64,000 nucleotides of DNA, from assembly GCA_013399115.1 (NCBI GenBank), contig VXAA01005665.1, positions 1,777,815 to 1,841,814 of the forward strand, written 5' to 3'. Within the stretch, counting starts at the first letter, position 1. Every line of letters begins with the position of its first letter. Positions 38,533 through 50,716 of this stretch are shown here, one piece after another. The notes beneath the pieces are model-generated. The model saw only the letters and a list, made by a program, of their open reading frames with translations, was not told the origin of the DNA and made no database searches. Position numbers and translations under genes: made by a program. This DNA comes from Anseranas semipalmata (Eukaryota; Chordata; Aves; Anseriformes; Anseranatidae).

Positions 38533-41500
38533 ATATGAATAGATACATCTGATGCATCTGAAACAGTTTCTCGTTGTTTTCTCATGTATAAAAAAGTCAC
38601 CTTCCTAGTCACTCTTTGCTTCACTGAAAAAAAGCTGTTCTTCCATCACAGATGCATAATTATTCAGCTAATAGCAAGAAAATACTTAATGCACATTACC
38701 AATCTCAACACAAGAAGCTTTGTTCTACTGGACCATCCTACTACCGGACCATCCCTCATCTTAAACGCTTTGAACACTGGACTTTCCTGCAGCCACGGCT
38801 ACCTGTTTGCTCACGTGGTAGCCATTTATATAAAGCATTTGCTATTAGGAAAACCAGCTGACCTCTTTGATTAATGGTTTATTAGCTCATATGTTCAGGA
38901 AGTCTTTTCTTCAGTAATGAAGGTTATTCATAGGCTTCTAGCAATCTCTCCAATGGTTACAGTAACTACTTTGCTTGGCCACTAAGAACTGTTCAGATAA
39001 TAAAGCTGTGGCAATTATTTTTAGAAGAGGTTTATATTAAACGGCTAGACAGAACTATACTGTCAATGCCTGAATGAACGGTGGGTTTTTCAGTTTCATT
39101 TAATCTTGGACTAAAATCACCTACTCTTTAAAGAGGTTTCCTCATCATTCTCTCTTCTCTTCTATAAATAGAAAATTAGCTTCTGGACTCCCTGAACACA
39201 TTTTGTGCAGCAATCAATATACGGTCGTATACTTATTCCTATGATATTTACCTCTACAAATGGTTGTTTTTGAAAAATACCCAAGCCTCCTAAAGACTCT
39301 TTGCTTGCAGTAATATGTTGCTAGCCTTTTGACTTTAAGCAGAGACTTAGCTGAACACAGAAGGACAAATATATATATTTTCCAAACTGCTCTTGCAGGT
39401 CTCCTACTTTTTAGGGTGCAGGGCAAATGGAGGGAGGGGTATTAAGAAAATTAGTATTTGAATACTATAGAGTTTGACTTTCAAACAACAACAACAACAA
39501 ACACAAAACATACATAATTATTGGCTTTGTCCCACTTTTACCAGCCTTCTCCCATCTGAGACATTTTTTTCTCTCAAAAAGCAACAACTTACCCAGTAAT
39601 CTCCCCTGTTTCATACAGAACAGACAGTGATCTCTGGAGTTCATAAGCCAATTCTTTCTTCACAAATAAGTGGAATCTTGAACAACTATCAACATGTAAA
39701 AAGCCAAGATTTGCATCACCTATTATAGTCTCGTGCAAGCTGTTGGATTTCATTTGTACAGTACTTTTCACTACAAAGCACATTTGAGATTAGTTCTGAA
39801 AGGTTTATCTTTCTAGCAAGACAAGATTTGGTATCAGCTCTTCTGATAAAGCAACTTCATAATTGCTTAAAATCTCTCACCTCCTCCCCTTTTACATACT
39901 TATCAATTCCCTTGGGTAATTGTAGTCACTTTAAGTTTCGCAATGCAATTGCTTCAGATCTCATTGTCAAAACTTTCCATTGCATTATTATCCCAGTGCA
40001 TGTACGCAGAGATGTTTGTATAGATCTGGGATCTTTTCAAGAGAAAATAGTTATATTTGTACTATACAAGAGACAAGTCTCATTTACAATTTAGAGCATT
40101 TGCAGTATGCTAGAGGTTTAAAATTGGTCCAAGAGAAAATAAAACCCACAAGCTGAGAATAAGATGTTCTGAAGACTACACTAACAAGCATGGAAATGCA
40201 TATATTCATAAGTAGAATTGGTTTCAGTATTCATAATGAATCTTTTGCCTCATTTTCTTGTCTTGAATCAAATACAGTCTCAAGCCTTGCTCTTCCTTTA
40301 AACACATGCATACAGACAGAAGTGGATACAGGTATTTTTATCCCAGTTTCTGATCCACAGTTCACTTTTGATGATAAAACAAAACTTCTCCACTTCAGCT
40401 TCTAGCTTGATCCTCCTGGCAGCACTACCTGTACTTACTAGCTGTCCAGAGACACCGAGGCCAAGCGACTCCAGACTCTCTGGGGATGTAGGCAATATCT
40501 CATGGCAGCAGCAGGGAGCAAAATCACAGTAGGTGATCCTTGTCTTCAAAGACGTGAAAAAGCATGCGATCTGCTCTTCAGGGTGCTGCCTGTTCAGGAC
40601 AGCTCTAGTCAAATTCTTGTATGATAATTCCTGAAAATCAATTATCTGCAAAAATTATCACATTAATGATAATATCTGCAGAGAATATCACAGCTTAAAC
40701 TTAGAGAAAAACCTGTTTTGTAATTGGACGTTTTCATCTATCTTCCTTGATTGAATTTTGAAGCTTTTAATAGTGGGAAAAAAAAAGTTTCTTCATACAC
40801 AAAAAAACATTGCCCAGAAAAAAATTCCCTCTTTAAAATTCCTTCCTTCATATGCTGCCTTTTTTCTTCTATCAAAAGATTGAGGGATGATTAGGAATAC
40901 CAAGAAGAAAACTGTATTATTCCTTCACCGTTCAGATAACTGATTTGATTTTTCAAATGAAATGGAAAAAAAACCAGTTAATACATTCTTTTTCCAAGAT
41001 GTGAGGAATAAAGGACAACCTGAATTTAACCACAGATACACCATCTATTTCAGAGACTCAAAACCCACCTCATTTCTTGCCTTTTGAATGAACTGATTCA
41101 TCAGACTGCATAAATATCAAGTAACAAACCTAGATGGTCAGCATAAGAGAAATCAAACCTGCTTAAAAAAAATTAATTCATGGTTCCAGTTTATTTAATA
41201 CTAAGTTCAAAACTAGCTGCTGTTTTTAACCAACACCTTGGCAAAGGACAAATGAAACAAATTCAGTTCCTGTGCTTGTATTAGTCAAGTTCAGCTAGAC
41301 CAGCCCCTCAACAGAAGTGTTCCCTGCTCTCACCAGGCAGAACACTTGTTGCAGCTCTTCCATCTTTAGTGAAGGACCTGCTTATCAGCACTACACGTCT
41401 GCTGCACAGTAGTAGTTATGCTGTTGTAATTAATCCTATGCAAATGGATTTCTGTTCATAAATGCAAGTTTTCTTTTGCAGTGTTTTCTCGTTGAAGATA

Positions 41501-43985
41501 CTTGAGTACAATGCAATTTTGGTTAGACAAAACCAAAGAGAAACCCAATAGGTTTCTGCTTAAGCCTCTGCATATGGTGGGCAGACTTTTAAACACAAAT
41601 ACCTAGCACCTATATGTAGCAGTGTGCAATTTTCTACTCCCGTTCACTATTGTCAACCACTAGGTGGTAATGTTCACTCTGTGGACATTACAAAAGACAG
41701 CACAAACATTAGCTGACTTAGAAATAAATTCTCTCCTCACTTACATTGGTGCAACCATGTAGTATCCCAGAACTGAATCTGACTTGTTTCCTTTCAGATC
41801 AACAGTTTGATTTATCTTTAGCTGTGCTCAGTTATGTCCTAAGCCCAGAGAGGCATGTCACAGCACCTCATGCGCATTTGCTGCTGTTTGCTCCTTAGAC
41901 CTGTAAGCTATCCCAAAGCAACTTAACCTACCAGAGGACAATTTTCTGGAGTGGAAGTTTAACAGGGCAGATGCATGCTGAATTAGTACCACTCAAGCTA
42001 ATATAATAATATTTTCCTTTGTTCCTATGATATTGGAGCTAATTGATCATCTAGGAATGGATGCAGTTTTTATACTCACAGTAAGTTCAGGGTTTATGAT
42101 TTGCTCATAAAACATTATGTATAAGTTATAACAAAAAGCATATAAAAGAGTTCATACCAATTATACACAGAATTTAATGAAGACAGAATATTTCTCTATG
42201 CATTCCAATTCTTCTGTCCACTGAAGTATTTATGAGGAAGCATGACAGAAAGAAGAGGAAGAAAAATGTATTTCAGTATAAAACTCATGCTTCTAGTATT
42301 GCATAGAATGAAAATGAACTTGGAAATATTCTGAGCACAAGGCTGAAAAAATAAAGCTCAGCTTCTACTCCAAGCTATTTAATGACAGTATTTTCCTGAT
42401 ATTACCACTTCCCTTCTTCTTGTACCCATTTTAAGAAGTAGAAGAAAGGAGGTAACTGCCACAGTTGTTTGCAATATTCTCTTTCTTTTCCAGGGGAGGT
42501 GAGGAACAGGGAAGAAGGGAAGATAAAACCATGTTTCTGGTTCTGTAGGGTCATCAATTTAGATGAAAATATTTACTAGGTGGATTGAGAGAGAAAAGAG
42601 AAAGGTAAACAACCTGGCTAAACTATTTTTGAGATCCTGTCCAAAAAGCCCAACTGCCTAGGGCTTAAATCTATGCCTGATAGAGAGCAGAGACACTAAG
42701 CTGAATCTCTCATCACGTTGCAGAATGTCCTGCTTACAAAGTCAACAAGACAGCCTCCCTTACTCTCTGTGTTCAAATAATTGTGTATTTACAGGGCCAA
42801 ACTGGAAAAGTTTCAAATAGCATGGAAGGAAAACAGGCAGGACCTAGTCCAGCCACACTTGCTCAGGAGATGAAAACTTCAAATTAATATCGTGAAACTA
42901 AATAATAAAATACACATTTCTATTTAGTCTGGTCTCTTATTGGCAACTAGTTATACCTTTGTGCAAACATTTACTCTATCATGCAGAGATGTTGCCTGTC
43001 TTGGGGTCTGACGTGGGAGAACCCTATGTACAAACGTTTGCCCCATTAAAAAACAAACCACTATGCTGGCTACAACCATTCTCTCTGTAGAGCAAAAACA
43101 ACCCCTAATCATAGTCAAGAAGACAGAAGGGAAGCAGCTGCTCGAACCACTGTCCAAATCTCTTGGATAGACTTGCACATATTACATACAATAAATATTA
43201 CTACAATAAAATAGGTAAAAGTATTACGAAAATAGAAAGGAGAACAATTCCCCTTATCCAGGTAATTCATCAGTAAAGACAGCTACTGAAAGCAGGGGGG
43301 AACTGCAATGCGTAACATCATTTTGGTGTTTTATTTTACCACCAAAGCAATCTTTTTAAGTGTAGGTAACAAAAGAAATCATTTGAGTTGCAGATAAATA
43401 GAACTTCAGGTCCTGGATTGTTTCCTCTTGGATAAATTATAGTTCCAAGGGTCAAACTGAAGAACACTACAAAGCAAAGAGAGCCAATGGATCTGAACCT
43501 ACTTACACCAGGTCATAATTTGGCCTACTTGTATCCATTTTTTTTTCTCCTTAAATTTCCTCTCTGGCATATTTCATGAGGACACAACAGCCAACTCAAA
43601 TTAATTTCAGCTGTTACACTTGTCCAAGGCTACCCTTGAAGGGTTCCTAGCTTCACATAGTAGTCTCATGGGTTGTCCTCGACTGCACTTCTTACTGAAC
43701 TACTTGAAAACCCCACACTAATACATTCATGCAAAATTGGATCAGACCTTATGAAAAGGAAACAGCTATTTCTTTTCTTCCATACATCTTTATTCCATTT
43801 CCCTTAAATAGCTGGAGAAGAGTAGAAAGGTCTGGGCAATATTCAGTGAAAGAGATTGCCAGCTGAGCCAAGGCCTGAAACTATGCTTCACTAACATCAG
43901 ACGGGAATTACTTATGTAAGTTCCGCTCATGTATTTATAAGTGTTGCACATACAGATGAATGCTATACCAGGTAACTACACTTGA

Positions 43986-44022
43986 CATTTGGCTATATCA
44001 TTATATCAACTATAGCCAAATG
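43986..44022. repeat. perfect 12-bp-stem hairpin
   Basis: CATTTGGCTATA (43986-43997) and its exact reverse complement TATAGCCAAATG (44011-44022) flank a 13-base AT-rich loop. The stem is too short for a typical microRNA precursor and does not extend beyond the perfect arms. Confidence 0.8.
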
Positions 44023-44532
44023 GAAAATATGAGTAAAAACAGTAAGTGCCTTAGACCTTGATATTACAGAGAAATTAAATACAAGTTCAGCTTTTGCCAG
44101 GATGTATTACTGAAGAGATACTGAAGAAGTGTTTATACAATTTGTGGCTTATACACCACAAAACATGACAAACAGGACCAACCAGTTAGGAGAACACACT
44201 CACTGCAGGAACCAGATGCTAGCTCTTCTGCAGCAGGCGTTGAGAACATCTGAACAATTTTTAGTTCCTGTAACACATACTCACCTGACTTAGCTTTACT
44301 AAGATTTTTTGAGCCAGGTCATTTTTCATATTCTCTATAAACACATCATGACGTACCCACAAAAATAAATATAGTATTAACTGAGAAACATTGAAAACTG
44401 AGTTTATATCTTAAGTTATATTGAACTGGAAAACAATGGTCAGCCTCTTACATGAAAGTCGTATTTTCTGTATTATGTTTTATGGCAGACTTTCAACTAT
44501 CCCCCACAACATCCTTGTATGCAAGTTAGACT

Positions 44533-45594
44533 GTTAGGGTCTGGATGGGTGGACAGCTAAATGGATTTAAAAAAAAAAAAGTTTGAGTGACAAGGCACAA
44601 AAGGTAATGGTTAACAGATTGGACTCTACCTGGATGCCTGTGACATGTGAAGCATTGCAGGGGTCTGTACTGTGCTCCATCCTGTTTAGTATCTTTGTTA
44701 TCTAGTATCTAAAGGAGGCAACAGAAGGCACTGTCATCATGTTAGCACATGACACCAGCTTGAGGAACCAGTCAATATACTCAGGGTCAGGGTCATCATG
44801 CAGAAAGGCCTAGACAAACTGAGAAAATTGGCCAACATGAACCTAAAGAAATTCAGTGAGAAGCAATACAAAGCCCTGGAAAGAAGGATCCTTTTCTGAG
44901 CACTGCCAGGCTGGGAGCAACTCTAAGAAAAAGACCTGACTCTGAGCCAGCAGCATGCCCTTGCAGTAAAGATGTTCAACAGCATCCTTAGCTGTATTAA
45001 CGGGAGATTGAGCTGGCAAATTGAGCAAAAGGATGATCCCTTTTCTACTCAGCACTCAAATATGGATATATACATGTGAATACTGTGTCTGATTTGGGCC
45101 CTGCAGTACAAGACAGGGACAAACTGGTGCAAGTTCATCAGGGTTCAGTGGAGGATGGTCAGATACCGAAGCACTTGCCCTGTGAGGAGGGGCTGAGAAA
45201 CTGGGACTTGTTTAGCCTAGAGAAACATGGCTTCAAAGGGATATAACAGCAGTCTACCAGAGCCTGTGGGCATTGAGGAGACAGAGCCAGCCTCTTCACA
45301 GCAGTGCATTAAAGGAAGACAAGAGATGACAGGAGTAAGCTGAAAAAAAGAGAGGTTCAGACCAGACATCACGAGAACCATTTTCAGGGTGAGAATGTCA
45401 GACAATGAAACAGTTCTCCCACAGAGGCTGTAGACTCAGGTTGTAGACTTAGTCCTTGGAGATTTTCAAGACCTATGTGGATAAAGCCCTATGCAACCTG
45501 ATCTGATAGCATCACTAACCTTGGTTTGAGCAGGAGGTTGAACTAGAGACATCCACAGATCCCTTTCAACCCAAATTATCTTGCCATCATATGA
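44533..45594 (+). repeat. old decayed CR1 LINE copy
   Basis: About 1 kb of CR1 starts inside the reverse-transcriptase region (ggtctggatgggtggacag). It passes through gaagcattgcaggggtctgt and catgacaccagcttgagg, then gagccagcagcatgccctt, gtgaggaggggctgagaa and cccacagaggctgtagac. It ends in the tail ggttgaactagagacatcc and ccctttcaaccc. Many substitutions, small indels and stops break the frame, and an A12 run interrupts it near 44569. It is much older than the copy at 17690-18480. Confidence 0.88.
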
Positions 45595-48365
45595 ACTCAC
45601 AACTTTGACATTTAATATTAAATGAAACTTTAGCATTACATTACTGAGAAACAAGTCTTCTTTTACACCGACTGACGAAAACTCAGAAAACTCAATGGGA
45701 GTTTTCTGTATACATCCAACTTTAGAGCTTGAAACAGTCTATCCAGAAGTTCAGAAGAACATTTTTCATACATTGAAGGCACTTTAACCTTTTGTTCCAT
45801 GCTTTCCTACTACAAAATACACTGCTGAGAAAATCAAGAAGAAAAGCACTAGCAATCACTTCACATCTTCTTCATGTCTATGCAAACATGCCCCTGGAAA
45901 CTGTGGATCAATGACTTGCAGAAGAATCCCCCAGATCTACTTCATTAGCCTCTGAATGACTCAAGATCCATTAAGCAGTTAGGAGACCTTCAGGGTGTAA
46001 ATAATCTCCATGGAAATACAAAACTGAACAAACCAGAGAATAGCTCTCCTGCCCTGGACATCCTGCTGTACTAGCATATTCTCCTTACTAATGTTAGAAG
46101 AGGTGAGCACTAATTCCAGAAGGCAAAAAGTTGATTACCTTAAAAAAAGAAAGAAGTAAAAGAAAGTGTTTGGCATAAATCTTAATACAGTATGTGTACT
46201 AGGCAACTGATACTTACTACTGACTCTTCTCCCTGAAATCAATAGGAGTTTTCCTATGAGAAGGGACAGTCAGAAACATGACCATATTAGCTATATTTCT
46301 GCTCAAAAGGAGCAGGGGGCAAGAGCATGTCTCCTACAAATTTTTGTATTTTTCCCTACTTAATATCTGAACTTAATAGAGCATTTTGGGCTCTAAAGTA
46401 ACAGCATTTCTTTTTAAAAACCTCAAGGTTTATTTTATGATCTCTAATTTTAAGCAAATAAATCTAAAAAGCCACTTGCTTGATTTAAAAGCCACGCAGG
46501 TCTCACAGACACTAACTCCCCTACATACAGGGGTTTTGTTATTTTCCTTTAGCTATCAGCCACATACATCTGTGAAATATAACCACCACAGTCAACACAG
46601 GAAGAATGACCTCCCCCCTCGCCCCCCAAGTTCTAGCATCTAATCCTCTTAGAAGCAGTCAACGCTTTGAGCAATCTGGAATTCTTCCAGAATGCAGTAT
46701 TTTTACTTGGTGCCTCCTTTTACTTCAGACCAAGACAACATAAAAAGTAGTATGAACCTGAATACAATACTTGCTTTTCCTGTATAGGGATGCACATGGT
46801 TCTGCCTTGAACTAGACCTACAAGAGGAATCACAACATAACGCTGATGTAACACTAAAGGTACAAAGAACAGCCTACAGGGTGTTTTGTTAGAATTTTCT
46901 TTCTGAAGTTCCAGTACAAAAGAGCTACTAATGTTCTGTTGACATCTTATTTGAAATAAAGTTCTATTTAAACGCTTGTATCCATCAGGGACACTGAAAA
47001 TAGCAGGAAGCATTGAACCTAAAGAGAGGTCAGCAATAAAGCTACTTCATCAAGGGACCCTTTTCTTTAAAATCTTATAAGCATCATTTTTCAGATAATG
47101 ACAGTTCTTCAAAGACATTTTACAATAGTGAAAACCATAAGGGGACAATAATGCATTTGAACACCAGCAGCATATCCATAAAGCAACTATCTATATGGAT
47201 AGTTTAATCAAATTGCTAAAGTGATGAGAGATCCAAAAAATGAAAGCGATGCCAAAAATTTGGTAAATGCTTAAGTAATTACTTGTTATACAGATTAAAT
47301 AAAACTGAAGAATTTTTATGAATTTAAGAGAAAATATTAGAAGGCATATATTAATAAGCATCTAATTAAACTGTTAGCATTACCTATAAGATATAGGTAT
47401 ATGAATAATGAATTAAGCTGATAGGACTTGGTTCCTCTAAAGCCTATTAGGTTGAATGGTTTGGCATGATGATTTTTTCTGATGTGAATGTGAGCCTTCA
47501 CTTATTAAGCAAGGAGACAAAGCCTTATGCTAGAAAGTGGTTAGGCTATTTTGACACCATAGATTTTCATGAAACTGTTAATAAAGTTACTACAACTCTT
47601 ACGAGTTTTGATAGAATATTTATGAGACTTCTGACCCTAACAAAGTTGCTGATATGACCAGTGAACTATTTAGTTTAATAATAGAAAGATACGCCAAATA
47701 AATCATTTATATATATATATACATACACACGTACATACATATATAAAACACACACACAAAATAAATTTGGAATTAATTTAGATTTACTGTAGTAAAATTT
47801 GGGTTTTCAAAAAGTACCTCTGAGAAATAGTTCTGGTCATCTTATTGTACCAAGCAAAGTAATATACAGTTAGCAATTTTTTATTATTATTATGTCCTAT
47901 TTTTAAGCATAAATTTAACTTTTAATGAGAAAAAACATTACATTAATATCTTGGTTTCTGCCTGAAACATTACATAACAATTTTTTAGGACAGAGCAGAA
48001 CCAGCCCTTGGGAGGGGGTGGAACACAAAAAGGGCAAAGCAAAAACCCAAACACAACCATAAAGCCATGAAGTCACAAAGTCTAATTCCTAGGATCAACC
48101 CTAGCATTGAAATTCACTCTGAGATATAAAGTCTCTCTGATTCTGAGAAACACATAGCTTCACTGCTGGGAATCTTTCAGTTTGAAAATGCAGTGCTGGG
48201 CTATATCCTCAGCAATATGCATCACCCAACTTCTCTCTGTCTGAGGAATCCTTTAGAGTACAACAGCCCCTGACTAAATCAATGCAAACACTGGAGGAAC
48301 AGTGCATCTCACTAACAACAAAAGCTACAATCACAATATTTGATATAGTATCTAAATTATTGTAA
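45595..48365. other. non-coding AT-rich DNA
   Basis: No supported gene. A reverse-strand open segment at 46771-47018 has a good splice acceptor but a weak donor. A TA/CA compound microsatellite lies at 47706-47758. Confidence 0.6.
47706..47758. repeat. TA/CA compound microsatellite
   Basis: Alternating TA, CATA and CA runs. Confidence 0.9.
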
Positions 48366-48516
48366 CAAGCTGCCCAGGGAAGTGGTGGAGTCACCATCCC
48401 TGGAGGTATTTAAGAGATGTGTGGATGTGGCGCTTAGGGACATGGTTTCATGTTACGTGATGGTTGTACTTGATGATCTCAAGGGTCTTTACCAACCTAA
48501 ATGACTCTATTACTCT
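48366..48516 (+). repeat. CR1 LINE 3' tail fragment
   Basis: The block reads agctgcccagggaagtggtg, then gagtcaccatccctggagg, gatgtggcgcttagggacatg, gatgatctcaagggtcttt and accaacctaaatgactctat. This is a recognisable CR1 ORF2 end plus 3' UTR. It resembles the reverse-strand tail at 2620-2722 more than the copy at 17690, so at least two CR1 subfamilies are present. Confidence 0.9.
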
Positions 48517-50060
48517 CAAAATAATTAGCCACACAGACTTTTGGCGCTTATCCAGCATGGTAGTTTTCCAGAGAGATATACAATTATTCTTTCTGCTTTG
48601 GTGTGTTTTCTTTGTTTGTTTTTAAATATATTCCTTCTTATGGTTATTAATTGCTTATAATGGACTACTGCATTCAGACCCTATTTGATCAGCACCTTTA
48701 TTGTCTATTGTCCTAGAATAGTTTACCTCCCTAGATGGGAGAGCTTGAAGCACTGTCAGCCATTGACTCCCATAGCCATTGCCCTGACTCTTTTCTCTGT
48801 GTACTGGATTCATCTGTGAGCCATTAGAAACAAATCCTAAACCTGACATGCAATTGTTTTTTACATTTTTTATTTTTCCAAATTAAGTCCTTACTATGGC
48901 CATGCTTATATGTTGAAGCATGAGATGTTCTCCAGAGGTAAAGATTTAAAATAAAAGCATTATAGGTCTAGGTGCCTTCATGGTTTCAGAAACCTCAGTC
49001 AGAGGTACTGCGAGGTGTCTGCATGAAAGCACATATGTTCAAATCTTTCAGCAGCCTGAGGTGCTTGTTTGTTGCTTTTGTTTGTTTGCTTGTTTTGTGT
49101 TTCTTTTTTCTTTTTTTAAAGTCAAGTAGTGCATGAGTGATTGATTCTGTTGAGGTGAGTCCTCAGTATCTAAAATCCCTTTTTTTTTTCTGAGAAAGAA
49201 TTTATCATGTTTAGAATTTTAGCATGTTTCCAGTATTTTAAAAGGTAGAATCTTTAAATTAAAGATATAATCACACACACACACAAGAAAAACACTAGCT
49301 TAGCAAAAAGTATGGAGAGCGAATTGAGCTTTTTCTTCTCAGCCTTACCTTCACTGCTATTACTTTCTCTGTCTCCCTCTCCCCACATGAAGTATATAGT
49401 AAAAGGTTTCTATATTTTTTTCTTCAGATTTAAATTCACCTTATGTTGCTCTTCCTTCTTTTATTTTAATATTTTCCCTGTAGAGGATGCAGTGGTTGGA
49501 ATCAGATATAGTGCACTTTCTGTTTGACAAAGGTGACTTTTGCTCCCCTAATATCTTCTTTTCACTGCCTTCTCTCCCATCTTTCCACCATTTTCCAGGT
49601 CTCTAAATCCCAACATTTCCACCTCAGCCAACAACCTCAGCTCTTCTCATCTTTCTACATCACTTGAACACATCTCAATAGAACATATTTTCTTCCAGCC
49701 TTTCCAGCAGAAAGACCACTAGCTACTGCTGGAGCTCAAGACGTATGCTGTTCTACATAGGGTTGTACTCTAAACTGCATTTAAGAAGGAACAAACATGT
49801 TATCATTGTTCTTAAACTTTCCCATGTGCTCAGCTTTGCTCTTTACAACTGGTGGGAAATCCTACTGTTTAAGTAATAGCTATCAGACCATGTATGCCCA
49901 AGGAAAAAATGCAGTATTAGTTTGAGAAGGTATTTATCTTTACAAGGACCACAACGCCCTTATCAGCTGTGCAAGTAACATAGCAGCATACAGCAGACAG
50001 GGTGACATTTTTAAATCTTGGCTTCAAATACCAGGTTATGCTTTTACTCATTCTTTTTTT
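48517..50060. other. non-coding AT-rich DNA
   Basis: No supported gene. There are T-rich and TG-rich stretches around 49060-49120 and a short CA run near 49274-49284. Confidence 0.65.
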
Positions 50061-50220
50061 CTTGCTGTATTGGGTTTACGCGGCAAGGGTTTGGTAGCAG
50101 GGGGGCTGCACGGGTGGCCTCTGTGAGCAGAGCCCAGCAGCTGCCCCATGTCAGATCAGAGCCGGCTCCAGCTGCTCCAAAAGGGACCTGCCGCTGGCCA
50201 GAGCCGAGCCAGGGAGCGAC

Positions 50221-50564
50221 NNNNNNNNNNNNNNNNNNNNNNNNNNNNNNNNNNNNNNNNNNNNNNNNNNNNNNNNNNNNNNNNNNNNNNNNNNNNNNNN
50301 NNNNNNNNNNNNNNNNNNNNNNNNNNNNNNNNNNNNNNNNNNNNNNNNNNNNNNNNNNNNNNNNNNNNNNNNNNNNNNNNNNNNNNNNNNNNNNNNNNNN
50401 NNNNNNNNNNNNNNNNNNNNNNNNNNNNNNNNNNNNNNNNNNNNNNNNNNNNNNNNNNNNNNNNNNNNNNNNNNNNNNNNNNNNNNNNNNNNNNNNNNNN
50501 NNNNNNNNNNNNNNNNNNNNNNNNNNNNNNNNNNNNNNNNNNNNNNNNNNNNNNNNNNNNNNNN
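50221..50564. other. assembly gap (344 N)
   Basis: A run of undetermined bases lies inside the LTR. Its right edge falls exactly where the GC-rich minisatellite ends in the other copy (gagacgcagcg follows in both). The true length may differ from 344. Confidence 0.98.
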
Positions 50565-50710
50565 GAGACGCAGCGTTAGGGATTGACCGCAGCCCCCATT
50601 CCCCATTCCCCTGTGCTGCTCAGAGGGAGGATGTAGAAGAGGGTGGATGGGGGGAAGGTGGTTTTATTTTGCTTGTAGTTTCTCACTATTCTAGTCTGCT
50701 AGTGATAGAC

Positions 50711-50716
50711 AATAAA
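50711..50716 (+). promoter_or_regulatory. LTR polyadenylation signal AATAAA
   Basis: A perfect AATAAA lies in the 3' third of the LTR, where a retroviral polyadenylation signal is expected. It is followed by the T-rich and TGTTTTG-containing sequence around 50745-50752. Confidence 0.65.

Larger units (their letters stand above)
28886..44532. other. non-coding AT-rich DNA with exon-like segments
   Basis: No gene can be named. Contents are an A/GAAA tract (30512-30541), a two-copy 26-base tandem duplication (31315-31366), A20 at 36909-36928, a CA/TA compound microsatellite (38488-38532), CAA repeats near 39486-39500 and a 12-bp-stem hairpin (43986-44022). On the reverse strand several short open segments are bounded by consensus splice sites (32514-32595, 32753-32803, 35197-35282, 40439-40645). 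They are reported as findings and not as genes, because I see no homology and the frames do not all join. Confidence 0.55.
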
